Shown here piece after piece: positions 1-9,398 of a stretch of 41,043 bases of DNA. This DNA comes from Piscicoccus intestinalis NBRC 104926 (GTDB lineage: Bacteria > Actinomycetota > Actinomycetes > Actinomycetales > Dermatophilaceae), in the NCBI RefSeq assembly GCF_001515525.1, contig NZ_BCNQ01000028.1:1-41043 (forward strand), written 5' to 3'. Position numbers and translations under genes: made by a program. The notes beneath the pieces were generated by a model that was not told the origin of the DNA, did no database searches, and saw only the letters and a list, made by a program, of their open reading frames with translations. Numbering within the stretch: position 1 is the stretch's first letter; every line of letters begins with the position of its first letter.

Positions 1-33
1 GGGCACGTGAACCGGGAGGCCGGGCAGGGTCGG

Positions 34-1038
34 TCAGGCGCGCAGGAGCTGGGCCGCGTACAGGGCGTAGTAGGTGAGGATCGAACTCGCGCCGGCGCGG
101 CGGATCGAGGTGAGGGTCTCGAGCACGACGCGGTCGCGGTCGATCCAGCCGTTGGCGGCGGCGGCCTCGATCTGCGCGTACTCCCCCGACACCTGGTACG
201 CGCACACCGGCACGTCGACCGACTCCGAGACGGCGCGCACGACGTCGAGGTAGGGCAGCGCCGGCTTGACCATGACGATGTCGGCGCCCTGCTCGACGTC
301 GAGCGCGACCTCGCGCAGCGACTCGCGCAGGTTGCCCGAGTCCTGCTGGTAGGTGTTGCGGTCGCCGGTCAGCGTCGAGGCGACGGCCTCACGGAACGGG
401 CCGTAGAAGCCGGAGGCGTACTTGGCCGAGTAGGCGAGCACGACGACGTCGGCGTGACCGGCCGCGTCGAGGGCGTCGCGGATGACGCCGATCTGGCCGT
501 CCATCATCCCGGACGGCCCGACGACGTGGGCGCCGGCGCGAGCCTGGGCCACCGCCATGTCGGCGTACCGCTCCAGCGTCGCGTCGTTGTCGACGACCGT
601 GCGCCCGCTGGGGTCGGTGCTCAGCACCCCGCAGTGCCCGTGGTCGGTGAACTCGTCGAGGCACAGGTCGGCCATCACCGAGGTCGCGTCACCGACCTCG
701 GCGCGCACCGCGGCCAGCGCCCGGTTGAGCACGCCGTCGGAGTCGGTGGCGCCGCTGCCGACGGCGTCCTTGGCGACCGGCACGCCGAAGAGCATGATGC
801 CCCCCAGGCCCGCGTCGGCCACCGCCCGCGCCTCGCGCACCAGCGAGTTCATCGAGTGCTGCACGACCCCCGGCATCGAGGTGATCGGCCGCGGCTCGCC
901 GTCGTCGCCGAGGTCCTCGGCGACGAAGACGGGCAGGATCAACTGCGCCGGGTCCAGCCGCGTCTCGCGCACCAGGGCCCGCAGCGCGGGCGTCGTGCGC
1001 AGCCGACGCGGCCGGATCCGGGATCCGGCCCACGCCAT
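34..1038 (-). CDS. hemB: Delta-aminolevulinic acid dehydratase (porphobilinogen synthase)
   Basis: This 334-residue enzyme condenses two 5-aminolevulinate molecules to porphobilinogen, the first common step to all tetrapyrroles. It is full length for the family. Two active-site lysines are visible, one in [16 protein letters not shown] and the Schiff-base lysine in [10 protein letters not shown]. The metal-site segment reads [14 protein letters not shown], so the usual three-cysteine zinc site has Asp in the middle position. The ATG at 1038 shares one base with the stop of hemD (TGATG), so it is the last coupled gene of the rex-hemACDB operon. An upstream extension of the same frame runs inside hemD and is not coding. 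Identity is certain. Confidence 0.97.
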   Translation of the reverse strand: MAWAGSRIRPRRLRTTPALRALVRETRLDPAQLILPVFVAEDLGDDGEPRPITSMPGVVQHSMNSLVREARAVADAGLGGIMLFGVPVAKDAVGSGATDSDGVLNRALAAVRAEVGDATSVMADLCLDEFTDHGHCGVLSTDPSGRTVVDNDATLERYADMAVAQARAGAHVVGPSGMMDGQIGVIRDALDAAGHADVVVLAYSAKYASGFYGPFREAVASTLTGDRNTYQQDSGNLRESLREVALDVEQGADIVMVKPALPYLDVVRAVSESVDVPVCAYQVSGEYAQIEAAAANGWIDRDRVVLETLTSIRRAGASSILTYYALYAAQLLRA

Positions 1039-2912
1039 CAGCGGGCCTTGCGGCGACCGGTCGTGCGGGCCTCGCTCGGCCGGCGCAGCGGCTCCCCGCC
1101 GGCGCGGGCCTGCTGCTGCAGCACGGTGCCGTAGTCGGCGAGGGCGTCGATGAGAGCGTCGCCGCTGGCCGTCTCCGCGATGACGGAGACGGTGAGCCCG
1201 TGCTCCTGCGCGGTCTTGGCCGTGGCCGGGCCGATGCACGCGACGACGGTGTTGGGGTGCGGCTTGCCGGCGATGCCGACGAGGTTGCGCACCGTCGAGC
1301 TCGACGTGAAGACGACCGCGTCGAACGCGCCCGACTTGATCGCCTCGCGGGTCGGCGCGGGCGGCGGGGCGGCGCGCACCGTGCGGTAGGCGGTGACGTC
1401 GTCGACCTCCCAGCCCATCTCCTGCAGCCCGGCGACGAGGGTGTCGGTGGCGATGTCGGCCCGCGGCAGCAGCACGCCGTTGATCGGGTCGAGCACGTCG
1501 TCGTACGGCGGCCACACCTCGAGCAGCCCGCGTGCGGACTCCTCACCGGCGGGCACGAGGTCGGGCTCGACTCCCCAGTCGCGCAGCGCCTGCGCGGTGA
1601 CCCCGCCGACGGCGGCGATCTTCAGGCCCGCGAAGGCCCGCACGTCCAGGCCGATCTCGGCGAGCTTCTCCTTGACGGCGCGCACGGCGTTCACCGACGT
1701 GAAGCCGACCCACTCGTAGCGTCCGGTGACCAGGCCCTTGATCGCCTTCTGCATCTGCTGCGGCGTGCGCGGCGGCTCGACGCTGATCGTCGGCACGACC
1801 TCGCCGACGGCGCCGTACCGGGCGAGCCGCGTCAGGGTGCCGCCGGCCTGGTCCTTGGTGCGCGGCACCAACACGCGCCACCCGAACAGCGGCCGCGTCT
1901 CGAACCACGACAGTTCCTCACGGGCAGCCACGGTGCAGCCGACGACCGCGGAGGCGGGCTCGATGGCCTCGGACTCGATGAGACCGACCGCCTCCTCCAG
2001 CGTCGTCGTCACCGTGCGCTGCGCGGTGGTCGTCGGGTCGGCGGTCAGCGCCACGGGCGTCTGCGCGTCGCGCCCGGCGGCGAGCACCCGGGACAGGCCC
2101 GCGGCGATCTGCCGGCCGTCGCCGGTGAGCACGACGGTGACGGTGTCGGCGGCCGCGCTGCTCCAGTCGGCCCGCTCGGGGTCGCCGCAGCTGGTCACGA
2201 CCGTCGGAGAGTCGTTCGAGGTCAGCGGCACGCCCGCGTAGGTCGGGGCGGCGTGCGCGGTGCTGACGCCCGGCACGACCTCGACTTCCAGACCCGCCCG
2301 GTGACAGGCTCCCAGCTCGGTGGCCAGGCCGTTGAACGTGCCGGGGTCGCCGGTCATGAGCCGCACGACGAGCGGCCGGTCCGCGGAGCGCTCCGCACCC
2401 GCCGCACCGGCCGGCGCGCTCGGCGCGGTCGATCCGGTCGGGGAGTCGGTCTTCTCGTCCATGTCCGTGGCCCCCTGGGCGCCGCGCGGGTCGGTCGAGT
2501 CGGTGCGCTCGGGCGTTGTCGCCGCCGAGGCCGTCGAGGCTGCCGAGGCCGTCGAGGCTGCCGAGGCCGGCTGGGTCGCCGGAGCCACCGGCGTCGCCTG
2601 CTGCGCGGTGCGCACGAGCAGCTTGGCCCGCGACGCGCGGTTCAACTCCACGCTCTCGTCGGCGATGCCGGCGTCGACGATGCGGGCCTCGGGGCGGGCG
2701 TGGTGGGCGACGAAGTCGGGCGAGACACCCGCGTCGACGACGAGCACGTCGGCCTCCGCGATGAGATCGCGGCCGCGCACGGTCAGCAGGCCCGGGTCGC
2801 CCGGTCCGGCTCCGACGAAGGCCACGCGGGCCGGTCGAGGTGCCGAGCCGGACATGGGGATGGGTGCGCCCTGGGTCGGCGCGGTGGTGCGGTCGCGGCC
2901 GGTGACGCTCAC
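1038..2912 (-). CDS. hemD: Uroporphyrinogen-III synthase fused to a tetrapyrrole-methylase domain
   Basis: The 624-residue protein has an N-terminal tetrapyrrole methylase (CobA/SUMT) domain at about 20-330, starting with [15 protein letters not shown], and a uroporphyrinogen-III synthase domain at about 345-605 ([20 protein letters not shown]). HemD cyclises hydroxymethylbilane to uroporphyrinogen III. The methylase half has a roughly 80-residue Ala/Ser/Thr-rich insertion (about 87-165). Its second glycine-rich loop is altered: [10 protein letters not shown] where SUMT enzymes have RLKGGDP, so methylation activity is doubtful. I chose the GTG at 2912 because AGGAG lies 8 nt upstream; the ATG at 2855 has no ribosome binding site. 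The GTG overlaps the stop of a 28-codon mini-ORF. The family fusion is known in actinobacteria (Rv0511 type). Confidence 0.93.
   Translation of the reverse strand: MSVTGRDRTTAPTQGAPIPMSGSAPRPARVAFVGAGPGDPGLLTVRGRDLIAEADVLVVDAGVSPDFVAHHARPEARIVDAGIADESVELNRASRAKLLVRTAQQATPVAPATQPASAASTASAASTASAATTPERTDSTDPRGAQGATDMDEKTDSPTGSTAPSAPAGAAGAERSADRPLVVRLMTGDPGTFNGLATELGACHRAGLEVEVVPGVSTAHAAPTYAGVPLTSNDSPTVVTSCGDPERADWSSAAADTVTVVLTGDGRQIAAGLSRVLAAGRDAQTPVALTADPTTTAQRTVTTTLEEAVGLIESEAIEPASAVVGCTVAAREELSWFETRPLFGWRVLVPRTKDQAGGTLTRLARYGAVGEVVPTISVEPPRTPQQMQKAIKGLVTGRYEWVGFTSVNAVRAVKEKLAEIGLDVRAFAGLKIAAVGGVTAQALRDWGVEPDLVPAGEESARGLLEVWPPYDDVLDPINGVLLPRADIATDTLVAGLQEMGWEVDDVTAYRTVRAAPPPAPTREAIKSGAFDAVVFTSSSTVRNLVGIAGKPHPNTVVACIGPATAKTAQEHGLTVSVIAETASGDALIDALADYGTVLQQQARAGGEPLRRPSEARTTGRRKAR
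2524..2570. repeat. 18-bp tandem repeat inside hemD insertion
   Basis: The unit GCCGAGGCCGTCGAGGCT occurs at 2524-2541 and 2542-2559, followed by a partial third copy to 2570. The length is a multiple of three, so the frame is kept. It encodes the Ala/Ser/Thr-rich run [13 protein letters not shown] in the HemD fusion protein. It looks like replication slippage that expanded a disordered linker. Confidence 0.85.
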
Positions 2913-2995
2913 GTCTGGCACTCCTGTTGGTCGGTGTCGTCCGCGCTGCTCACGCGGGCGTCGGAAGGGGTTCTGGTCGGGCCGGGGCCGCTCAT
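2909..2995 (-). CDS. 28-residue mini-ORF coupling hemC to hemD
   Basis: This ATG-started ORF of 28 residues begins MSGPGPTRTPSDARV. Its start overlaps the hemC stop (ATGA at 2992-2995) and its stop overlaps the hemD GTG (GTGA at 2909-2912). It exactly bridges the only gap in an otherwise overlapping operon. The peptide is hydrophilic, ends in CQT and matches no domain I know. It may serve only to carry ribosomes from hemC to hemD; the peptide itself may be unimportant. The double overlap could be chance, because GC-rich open frames are common here. Confidence 0.4.
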   Translation of the reverse strand: MSGPGPTRTPSDARVSSADDTDQQECQT

Positions 2996-4080
2996 GGGGG
3001 TGGCGCCTCCGGCGATTCGTCGAGGAGCCGGTGCGCGAGCGCCCGGCCCAGGTCGGTGGCGGCGTCCCACGTGCCCGTGAGGCTGCCGCGGCGGGCGGTG
3101 TCGACCGCAGGCTTCGAGACCGATGCGCCGGAGCCCGTATCCGTGCTGTCCGTGCTGCCGGCAGCGGCCGCGCTGGAAGCACTGTCGGCGGCGTCCGCGC
3201 CGGCCGCGACGGCCTCGGCGCTGACGGTCGCCACGAGCGAGGCCTGGGCGCCGAGGAACGCGTCGAGCTGCAGCCCGGTCTGGCCCTCGGGCCGGGCGAA
3301 CGCACCGATGGGGGCGGTGCAGCCGGCCTCGAGCGTCGCCAGCAACGCGCGTTCGGCCTCGACGGCCGCGCGGGTGCGGGGGTCGTCGAGCGCACCGAGC
3401 GCCGCGACGAGGTCGGGCCGGTCGGCGCGGCACTCCAGCGCGAGGGCGCCCTGGCCGGCGGCGGGCAGCAACACGTCGGTGGGCAGCGTCTGGGTGATGT
3501 GTCCGCGCAGCCCGAGCCGGGCCAGGCCGGCGCAGGCGAGCACGACGGCATCGAGGTCGGCACCGACCCGTCGCAGCCGGGTCTCCACGTTGCCGCGGAT
3601 CGGCACGATCTGCAGGTCGGGTCGTCGCACCGCGAGCTGCGCGGCCCGCCGCGGGGAGCCGGTGCCCACACGCGCCCCGGGAGGCAGGGCCTCCAGGGTC
3701 AGGCCGTCGCGGGCGCACAGGGCGTCGCGGGGGTCTTCGCGGGTCGGCACGGCGGCGACGACGAGCCCGGGTTCGGGTGCCACCGGCAGGTCCTTGAGGG
3801 AGTGCACGGCGAGGTCGATGCGACCGTCGTGCAGCGCCCGGCGCAGCGCGCTGGCGAACACCCCGGTGCCGCCGATCTGCGTCAGCGGCGCGGCGTTGAC
3901 GTCGCCTTCGGTGACGATCTCGACGAGCTCGACGCTGTGGCCGCGGTCGGTCAGCAGGTCGGCGACCCACTGCGACTGGGTCGTGGCGAGCCGGCTGCGT
4001 CGGGTGCCGAGCCGCAGCGTGCCGGTGAACGGCGCCTGCGCGGCGTCGGTCCGGCGCGGTTCGGTCGTGCGGGTGGTCAC
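2992..4080 (-). CDS. hemC: Hydroxymethylbilane synthase (porphobilinogen deaminase)
   Basis: HemC polymerises four porphobilinogens into hydroxymethylbilane. Visible are the N-terminal LRLGTRRSRLATTQSQWVA segment, the substrate-binding RRAAQLAVRRPDLQ region and the cysteine of EAGCTAPIGAFA that carries the dipyrromethane cofactor. The protein has 362 residues, about 45 more than usual. The excess is an Ala/Ser/Thr/Asp-rich stretch at about 285-330, within the C-terminal domain before GTWDAATDLGRALA. The GTG start at 4080 overlaps the hemA stop by 4 nt (GTGA), the coupling style used throughout this operon. Identity is secure. Confidence 0.96.
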   Translation of the reverse strand: MTTRTTEPRRTDAAQAPFTGTLRLGTRRSRLATTQSQWVADLLTDRGHSVELVEIVTEGDVNAAPLTQIGGTGVFASALRRALHDGRIDLAVHSLKDLPVAPEPGLVVAAVPTREDPRDALCARDGLTLEALPPGARVGTGSPRRAAQLAVRRPDLQIVPIRGNVETRLRRVGADLDAVVLACAGLARLGLRGHITQTLPTDVLLPAAGQGALALECRADRPDLVAALGALDDPRTRAAVEAERALLATLEAGCTAPIGAFARPEGQTGLQLDAFLGAQASLVATVSAEAVAAGADAADSASSAAAAGSTDSTDTGSGASVSKPAVDTARRGSLTGTWDAATDLGRALAHRLLDESPEAPPP

Positions 4081-5387
4081 CGCGTCACCCCCGGCGAGGG
4101 CGTCGCGCCGCTGGTCGCGGCGCTGCCCGGGTCGAGGTCGAACAGTTCGCGCAGGGCGCGGGCGTAGTCGGCGCCGTCGGCGCCGGTCAGCTGCTTGACG
4201 CGCACGGTCGGCGTGTGCAGCAGCTTCTCGACGACCCGGTGGATCGTCAGCTGCACCTCGGCGCGGGTCAGGTCGTCCATGCCGGGGGCCTTGGCGTCGA
4301 GCCGGGCGAGTTCCGCGGCCACCACGTCGGCCGCGTGGGTGCGCAACGCCGCGACGGTGGGCCCGACCTCCTGGCCGCGACGCGCGACGAGATAGGCGGC
4401 GACCTCGGCGGTGATGAGGTCGCGCACGGCACCGACTCCGGCTCCGTCGGCGCGGGCGGCGAGGCGTTCGCCGATCTCGGCGAGCCCGACGAGCCGGGTG
4501 TTCGGCAGCAGCGCCACGTCGGGGTCGACGTCGCGCGGCAGGGCGAGGTCGATGATCGCGCGTCGCGAGGCCCGCCCCGGCGCCGACTCGGCCGCCTCGG
4601 CGAGCGCGTCGGCCTTGACGACGTACCCGAGGGAGCCGGTGCAGGTGAGCACGACGTCGGCGTCGACGAAGGCCTCGTGCAGCTCGTCCCAGGGCAGGGG
4701 CCGGCCCCCGCTGTCCTGCGCCAGCCGCTGCGACTTGGCCCAGGTGCGGTTGACGATCGTCAGGGAGGCGGGCCGCCCGCGGGCGATCGTCGTGGCCGCC
4801 AGACCGCTCATCGCGCCGGCGCCGATGACGAGCACGTGCGCGGCGGACAGCGGACCGACGTAGTCGATGGCCGCGGCCAGCCCCTCGGAGATGAGATCGC
4901 GCCCGGCCCGGTCGATGTCGGTCTCGGCGTGCGCGCGCTTGCCGACGCGCAGCGCCTGCTGGAAGAGCGCGTTGAGGGCCGGGCCGGCGGTGCCCGCTCC
5001 CCGGGCACTTTCGAGCGAGGCCCGCAGCTGCCCGAGAATCTGCGGCTCGCCCACCGCCATCGAGTCCAGCCCGCAGGCCAGCTGGAAGACGTGCGCGATC
5101 GCGCGGTCCTCGTAGTGCACGTAACAGTGGTCGGCCAGCGCCGAGCGGGACATGCCGGTGGCCGCGACCAGGGCCGCGCCGATGTCGTCGACCGAGCCGT
5201 GGAAGGCGTTGACCTCGGCGTACACCTCGAGCCGGTTGCACGTCGCGACGACGACCGCCTCGGAGACGTTCTCACCGCGCAGCACGTGCTGCGCCAGGGT
5301 GGCGCCGCCGTCGGCATCGAGCGCGACCCGCTCGAGCACGTCGATCGGCGTCGATCGGTGGGACATCCCCATGACGACCAGACTCAT
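4077..5387 (-). CDS. hemA: Glutamyl-tRNA reductase
   Basis: HemA reduces Glu-tRNA(Glu) to glutamate-1-semialdehyde with NADPH, the committed step of C5-pathway heme synthesis. The 436-residue protein shows the catalytic Cys50 in ATCNRLEVY, the NADPH-binding VLVIGAGAMSGLAA segment and the C-terminal dimerisation helix region (LTIHRVVEKLLHTPTVRVK). Its ATG at 5387 overlaps the rex stop by 4 nt (ATGA), so translation is coupled to the redox repressor. A separate hemL for the next step is not in the window. Confidence 0.97.
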   Translation of the reverse strand: MSLVVMGMSHRSTPIDVLERVALDADGGATLAQHVLRGENVSEAVVVATCNRLEVYAEVNAFHGSVDDIGAALVAATGMSRSALADHCYVHYEDRAIAHVFQLACGLDSMAVGEPQILGQLRASLESARGAGTAGPALNALFQQALRVGKRAHAETDIDRAGRDLISEGLAAAIDYVGPLSAAHVLVIGAGAMSGLAATTIARGRPASLTIVNRTWAKSQRLAQDSGGRPLPWDELHEAFVDADVVLTCTGSLGYVVKADALAEAAESAPGRASRRAIIDLALPRDVDPDVALLPNTRLVGLAEIGERLAARADGAGVGAVRDLITAEVAAYLVARRGQEVGPTVAALRTHAADVVAAELARLDAKAPGMDDLTRAEVQLTIHRVVEKLLHTPTVRVKQLTGADGADYARALRELFDLDPGSAATSGATPSPGVTR

Positions 5388-6229
5388 CGCGCCACCTGCC
5401 TCTCCGTATCCACCCGTGCCGTCGTCTCGTGGGCCGGGGTATCGACATCTTCGATGCTGCGGCCCGTCAGCGCGGCCGAAAGGCCGCCAGAAAACCTGCG
5501 CGGACCCCGATCGAGATCCGCGTCGTCACCCAGGTCGCCGGCCACATCGTCACCCGCGCCGCCGCCGTCGTCGGAAGTGTTCTCAGCCGCCTGGGCCCGC
5601 GAGCGGAAGGCGAGTACCGCCAGCTCGGTGGCCATGTCGACGCGACGCACCAGCACCCGCTCGGGCACCTGCAGCGGGCCCGGCGCGAACGTCAGCAGCG
5701 AGGTGACCCCCGCGTCGACGAACGCGTCACACGCCTCCTGCGCTCCCTCGGCCGAGGTGGCCACCACGCCGATCCCGGCACCCTCCTCGGTCACGACCTG
5801 CGCGAGCGTCGCCACGTCTCCGATGACGACGTCTCCCACGCGGCGCCCGATGACGCCCGGGTCGCGGTCGAGCAGGGCGACGACCCGGAAACCGGACCCG
5901 ACGAACCCGGGATACCCGGCGAGCGCCTGCCCGAGCCGACCGGCCCCGACGATGACGATGGGGCGCGAACCGCCGACCCCCAGTCGCCGGCCGATCTCAG
6001 CGGCGAGATGCGCGGCGTCGTACCCGACCCCACGCACGCCGTACGAGCCGAGGTAGGACAGATCGCGACGCAACTGCGCCGGGTTCACCCCCGCGGCAGC
6101 GGCCAGATCGCCGGACGATACCGTGTCGATGTCGTGGCGGAGGAAGTCGCTCAGCGCCCGGAGGTACTCCGGCAGCCGCGCCACCGTGGCATCAGGGATG
6201 TCACGAGGTGTTGCGGTGTCGGCAGGCAA
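5384..6229 (-). CDS. rex: Redox-sensing transcriptional repressor Rex
   Basis: Rex is a homodimeric repressor that leaves DNA when NADH rises. The N-terminal winged helix (about 10-80; ATVARLPEYLRAL, RRDLSYLGSYGVRGVGY) is followed by a Rossmann domain with IVGAGRLGQALAGY. The 281-residue protein has a roughly 70-residue Asp/Gly/Ala-rich tail beyond the usual end near RRVDMATELAVLAF. The start is TTG at 6229: an in-frame TGA lies two codons upstream and no ATG precedes the conserved helix. The ribosome binding site is weak (AAGGAG 13 nt away). It heads the heme operon; in Streptomyces Rex represses the equivalent rex-hemACD operon, so autoregulation is likely here. Confidence 0.95.
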   Translation of the reverse strand: MPADTATPRDIPDATVARLPEYLRALSDFLRHDIDTVSSGDLAAAAGVNPAQLRRDLSYLGSYGVRGVGYDAAHLAAEIGRRLGVGGSRPIVIVGAGRLGQALAGYPGFVGSGFRVVALLDRDPGVIGRRVGDVVIGDVATLAQVVTEEGAGIGVVATSAEGAQEACDAFVDAGVTSLLTFAPGPLQVPERVLVRRVDMATELAVLAFRSRAQAAENTSDDGGGAGDDVAGDLGDDADLDRGPRRFSGGLSAALTGRSIEDVDTPAHETTARVDTERQVAR

Positions 6230-6261
6230 CGGAAGTCACCGGCTCCTTCGGCGTTCGGGTT

Positions 6262-6302
6262 GTCACCCCGCCCGGGGGCGGTGTGGCGAAAGTCGCGTCA
6301 CA
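6262..6302 (-). promoter_or_regulatory. rex leader: hairpin and dyad resembling a Rex operator
   Basis: Between the predicted rex start site (about 6317) and the gene lie two structures. The imperfect dyad at 6282-6302 has arms TGTGGCG and CGTCACA with 7 nt between them; its TGTG...CACA ends recall Rex operators (TGTGA-N6-TCACA), but the spacing is wider. Next to it, 6262-6287 can fold into a long GC hairpin around CCGCCC-GG-GGGCGG. A role in Rex autoregulation is inference. Confidence 0.35.
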
Positions 6303-6323
6303 GGAAACATGACGACCGTGCTT

Positions 6324-6353
6324 ACCTTATGTGCGCGCGTCGTCTTGTTCCAA
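6324..6353 (-). promoter_or_regulatory. Putative housekeeping promoter of the rex-hem operon
   Basis: On the minus strand TTGGAA (6348-6353) and TAAGGT (6324-6329) are separated by 18 nt. The implied transcription start is near 6317, giving a leader of about 88 nt. The same TAAGGT hexamer precedes the bS22 gene. Confidence 0.5.
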
Positions 6354-6417
6354 ACCCTGAACGCCGCCTGGACCGGCCTGCGGAACAGCGACCCACGGGT
6401 CCCGACGCCCGCGATGC

Positions 6418-6434
6418 GTGTGCGACCTGCACAC
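6418..6434. promoter_or_regulatory. Perfect 17-bp inverted repeat upstream of the rex promoter
   Basis: GTGTGC-GACCT-GCACAC is a perfect dyad about 65 bp upstream of the rex -35 element. It could bind a dimeric regulator; with TGTG/CACA arms Rex is a candidate, though the centre is one base shorter than known operators. It could also sit in the 3' trailer of the upstream glutaredoxin gene. Confidence 0.3.
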
Positions 6435-6495
6435 CCCTGGCAGATCTCCCGGCGGATCGGTTGCGCGGACGCCCCGCCCGGGACGGCCAGGTTTC

Positions 6496-6762
6496 TCAGG
6501 CCGACCTCAGCCCGGAGGCGGTCAGGGCGGTGCGCAGCCGACCCTCGCTGACCCGCCAGTAGTCGTGCGGGCGCCCGTCGACCAGCGTGATCGGCAGCTG
6601 CTCCCACCACATCGGGTCGGGGTTCTCGACGTCGAGGATCGACTGCTCCTGCCACCCGACGCCGAGTTCGTCCGTCACGCGCACGACGACCTCCCGGGCC
6701 AGCGTGCACAGATGACAACCGGGCTTGGTGATCAAGGTGACGCGAGGTTCGTCAGTGCTCAT
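6496..6762 (-). CDS. Glutaredoxin-like protein (DUF836 family)
   Basis: This 88-residue thioredoxin-fold protein has a CHLC redox motif at about residues 16-19 (VTLITKPGCHLCTLA) and a cis-proline segment QLPITLVDGRP. Small proteins of this family sit upstream of hemA in mycobacteria (Rv0508 position), so the neighbourhood is conserved. Its specific substrate is unknown; a thiol-disulfide role is inferred from the fold. A TAGAGT -10 element ends 6 nt before the ATG, so the mRNA is probably leaderless. Confidence 0.85.
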   Translation of the reverse strand: MSTDEPRVTLITKPGCHLCTLAREVVVRVTDELGVGWQEQSILDVENPDPMWWEQLPITLVDGRPHDYWRVSEGRLRTALTASGLRSA

Positions 6763-6768
6763 CGCTCC

Positions 6769-6774
6769 ACTCTA
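6769..6774 (-). promoter_or_regulatory. -10 element for leaderless transcript of the glutaredoxin-like gene
   Basis: TAGAGT on the minus strand is followed by 6 nt and then the ATG at 6762, which places the transcription start at or next to the A of the start codon. No clear -35 element is seen. Confidence 0.45.
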
Positions 6775-6865
6775 TGGAACCGGTGGTCAGGCGAACGCCT
6801 GGAGAACACAGTGTGGACAGGGCGCGTCGCTCGGACCGTGTGCTCAGGGGTTGCTCAGGGGGTGC

Positions 6866-7824
<959 letters not shown>

Positions 7825-7828
<4 letters not shown>

Positions 7829-8913
7829 TCGCGCGCCCCCCGTGACATCCCCGCGACCCCAGGCAGCCCCGTCATCCCCGTGATCCCTGCTACCCCAGGC
7901 AGCCCGAGGCCCGGGTGGCCGGCCCGTTCAGGGCGTTCCGGGCCCTCGGGGCGTTCGCGTGGGGTGCGCGCGGCCACACCCGCGGCGAAGTCGACGAGGG
8001 TGGCTCGGGTCGACCACCGTGGCTCCATCCGCAGCACGGTGCGCATGCGTGCCGTGTCGAGGGCGCGCCCCCACATCAGGTAGTCGATCTGGTCGTTGGT
8101 CAGCGTCGGGGCGCCGAAGCGGCGGGCGAGCGAGCCGAGGCGCCGGCCGGGCACCGTCGGCAGCGGCAGGGTCGGGCTGCCCAGCAGGCGGGCGGCCTGG
8201 CTCAGGGTGACCACCCCGTCTCCGGCGACGTTGACGACGCCCTCACAGGTGCCGGTCGCGGCGGCCGCCAGCGCGTCGACCGCGTCGTCGGGGTGCAGCA
8301 GCTGCAGCCTCGCGTCGTAGCCGAGCGGCACGGGCAGCACCGACGAGCGCAGGTAGTCGGTGAAACTCGACTGCACCTGGCTGCCGACCATGTGGGCCAT
8401 CCGCAGCACGCAGGTCGCGACATCGGGGCGCCGCCGCGCGAGCGAGCGCACGTAGCCCTCCACCTCGACCGCGTCGCGCAGGTACCCGCCGCGGATGCGC
8501 GCCCCCGTCGGCATGCCCTCGGTGAACACGGCCGGATCCTTCGGCGACGAACCGTACACAGAGGCAGTCGATTTCAGGATGAAGCGGCGCAGCTCGGGCC
8601 GGGCCTGACAGGCGGCCAGCAGCTGCATCGTGCCGATGACGTTGCGTTCTTTCTGAGAGTCGCGCGCGGTGCCGGACCGCACGTCGGCGCTCATCGACAG
8701 GTGCACGACGACGTCGACCCGGGCCTGCCCGATGATGCGTCCGATGAGCGGGTTGCCGATGTCGGCTCGCACGAAGTCGGCCTCACCGAGCGGGAACTGC
8801 GGTTCGGGCAGGTCCACGCCGATGACCCGGTCGACCCCGGCTCGTGTGCTCAGCTCCCGAGCCAGCCGCGCCCCGGCGTAGCGGGACACGCCGGTGACGA
8901 GCACCGTCGACAT
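7825..8913 (-). CDS. NAD-dependent epimerase/dehydratase (extended SDR) with collagen-like tail
   Basis: This 362-residue extended short-chain dehydrogenase opens with VLVTGVSRYAGARLA, a variant of the TGxxGxxG nucleotide site, and has ADIGNPLIGRII and LKSTASVYGSS segments typical of the Rv0501 (GalE2-like) group. The usual YxxxK active-site motif is not obvious, so the substrate and even the activity are uncertain. After about residue 318 the protein ends in a Pro/Glu/Arg run and seven consecutive Gly-X-Y triplets (GLP GVA GIT GMT GLP GVA GMS). It overlaps the acyltransferase gene by 4 nt, which suggests a joint role in lipid or envelope metabolism. Confidence 0.86.
7856..7905. repeat. Duplicated 13-mer encoding the collagen-like tail
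   Basis: CCCCAGGCAGCCC occurs at 7856-7868 and again at 7893-7905. Both copies lie within the 3' end of the epimerase gene and encode the repeated GLPGVAG peptide. Confidence 0.7.
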
Positions 8914-8993
8914 CGCACCTCCAGGTGGCCGTCAGCCGTGGCCGATGAGCCACTGGCAGCGGCGGCCGGCGTCGTCGCGGCCGCCGCCGGACA

Positions 8994-9092
8994 TCACTTC
9001 TTGTTGCGACGCTGGTGCCGCGTCTTGCGAAGCAGCTTGCGGTGCTTCTTCTTCGCCATGCGCTTGCGGCGCTTCTTGATGACAGAGCCCAT
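8994..9092 (-). CDS. Small ribosomal protein bS22 (AURKAIP1/COX24 domain)
   Basis: This 32-residue, extremely basic peptide starts MGSVIKKRRKRMAKKKHRK and ends RHQRRNKK. It matches the actinobacterial protein Rv0500B, identified as bS22 in mycobacterial ribosomes near the decoding centre. AAGGA lies 7-8 nt before the ATG at 9092. Its position between proC-side genes and the epimerase/acyltransferase pair is the conserved one. The gene is easily missed because of its size. Confidence 0.93.
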   Translation of the reverse strand: MGSVIKKRRKRMAKKKHRKLLRKTRHQRRNKK

Positions 9093-9391
9093 GTGTCGTC
9101 CTTGTCGTGAAGTGCGTTCGGTCGGGCTGCCCGCGATCCGGGTGCCGTGCGGCGACCCGGCGACATCGACGCAACGCGCACGCCACCGGCTTGCCGCCGC
9201 CCTCGCGGGCGCGGGCCGAACGTGCCGAAGTGGGCACGGGAGGCGGTGCGTGTGCTGCGCCGACGCGTCGGACAGTTCGACCCACCTTACTCTGCGCCGT
9301 CCGTGCCCCGGTAATCGCGAGGTCCGCCGGCCATCCGGCCCGGGCCGGCGCCGCTGGGCGCGTCCGGCGAGTCAGGGCGAGTCAGGGCGAG
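9093..9391. other. Intergenic stretch between bS22 and acuC
   Basis: I see no gene in these 299 bases. They hold the probable bS22 promoter (see 9284-9289) and, next to the acuC stop, three copies of a GAGTCAGGGC-type repeat. The small HTH gene that lies here in mycobacteria (Rv0500A) was not found. Confidence 0.6.
9284..9289 (-). promoter_or_regulatory. Putative -10 element of the bS22 promoter
   Basis: The minus strand reads TAAGGT, identical to the -10 proposed for rex. A weak TTACCG lies 19 nt upstream (9309-9314). The leader would be about 185 nt. Confidence 0.35.
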
Positions 9392-9398
9392 TCAGTCG
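9369..9398. repeat. 10-bp tandem repeat at the acuC stop codon
   Basis: GAGTCAGGGC is repeated three times, the last copy degenerate and containing the acuC stop (TCA on the plus strand, 9392-9394). Read on the minus strand each unit contains CTGACTC, so TGA triplets recur behind the stop in shifting frames. Confidence 0.75.

Noticed and set aside
7-5000. Long open frames on the plus strand opposite the heme operon
   Set aside because: They are Arg/Gly/Ala-rich translations without domains and result from the GC-rich third positions of the real minus-strand genes.
9369-9398. Short tandem repeat considered as a CRISPR remnant
   Set aside because: Units are 10 bp with no spacers and no cas genes in the window.
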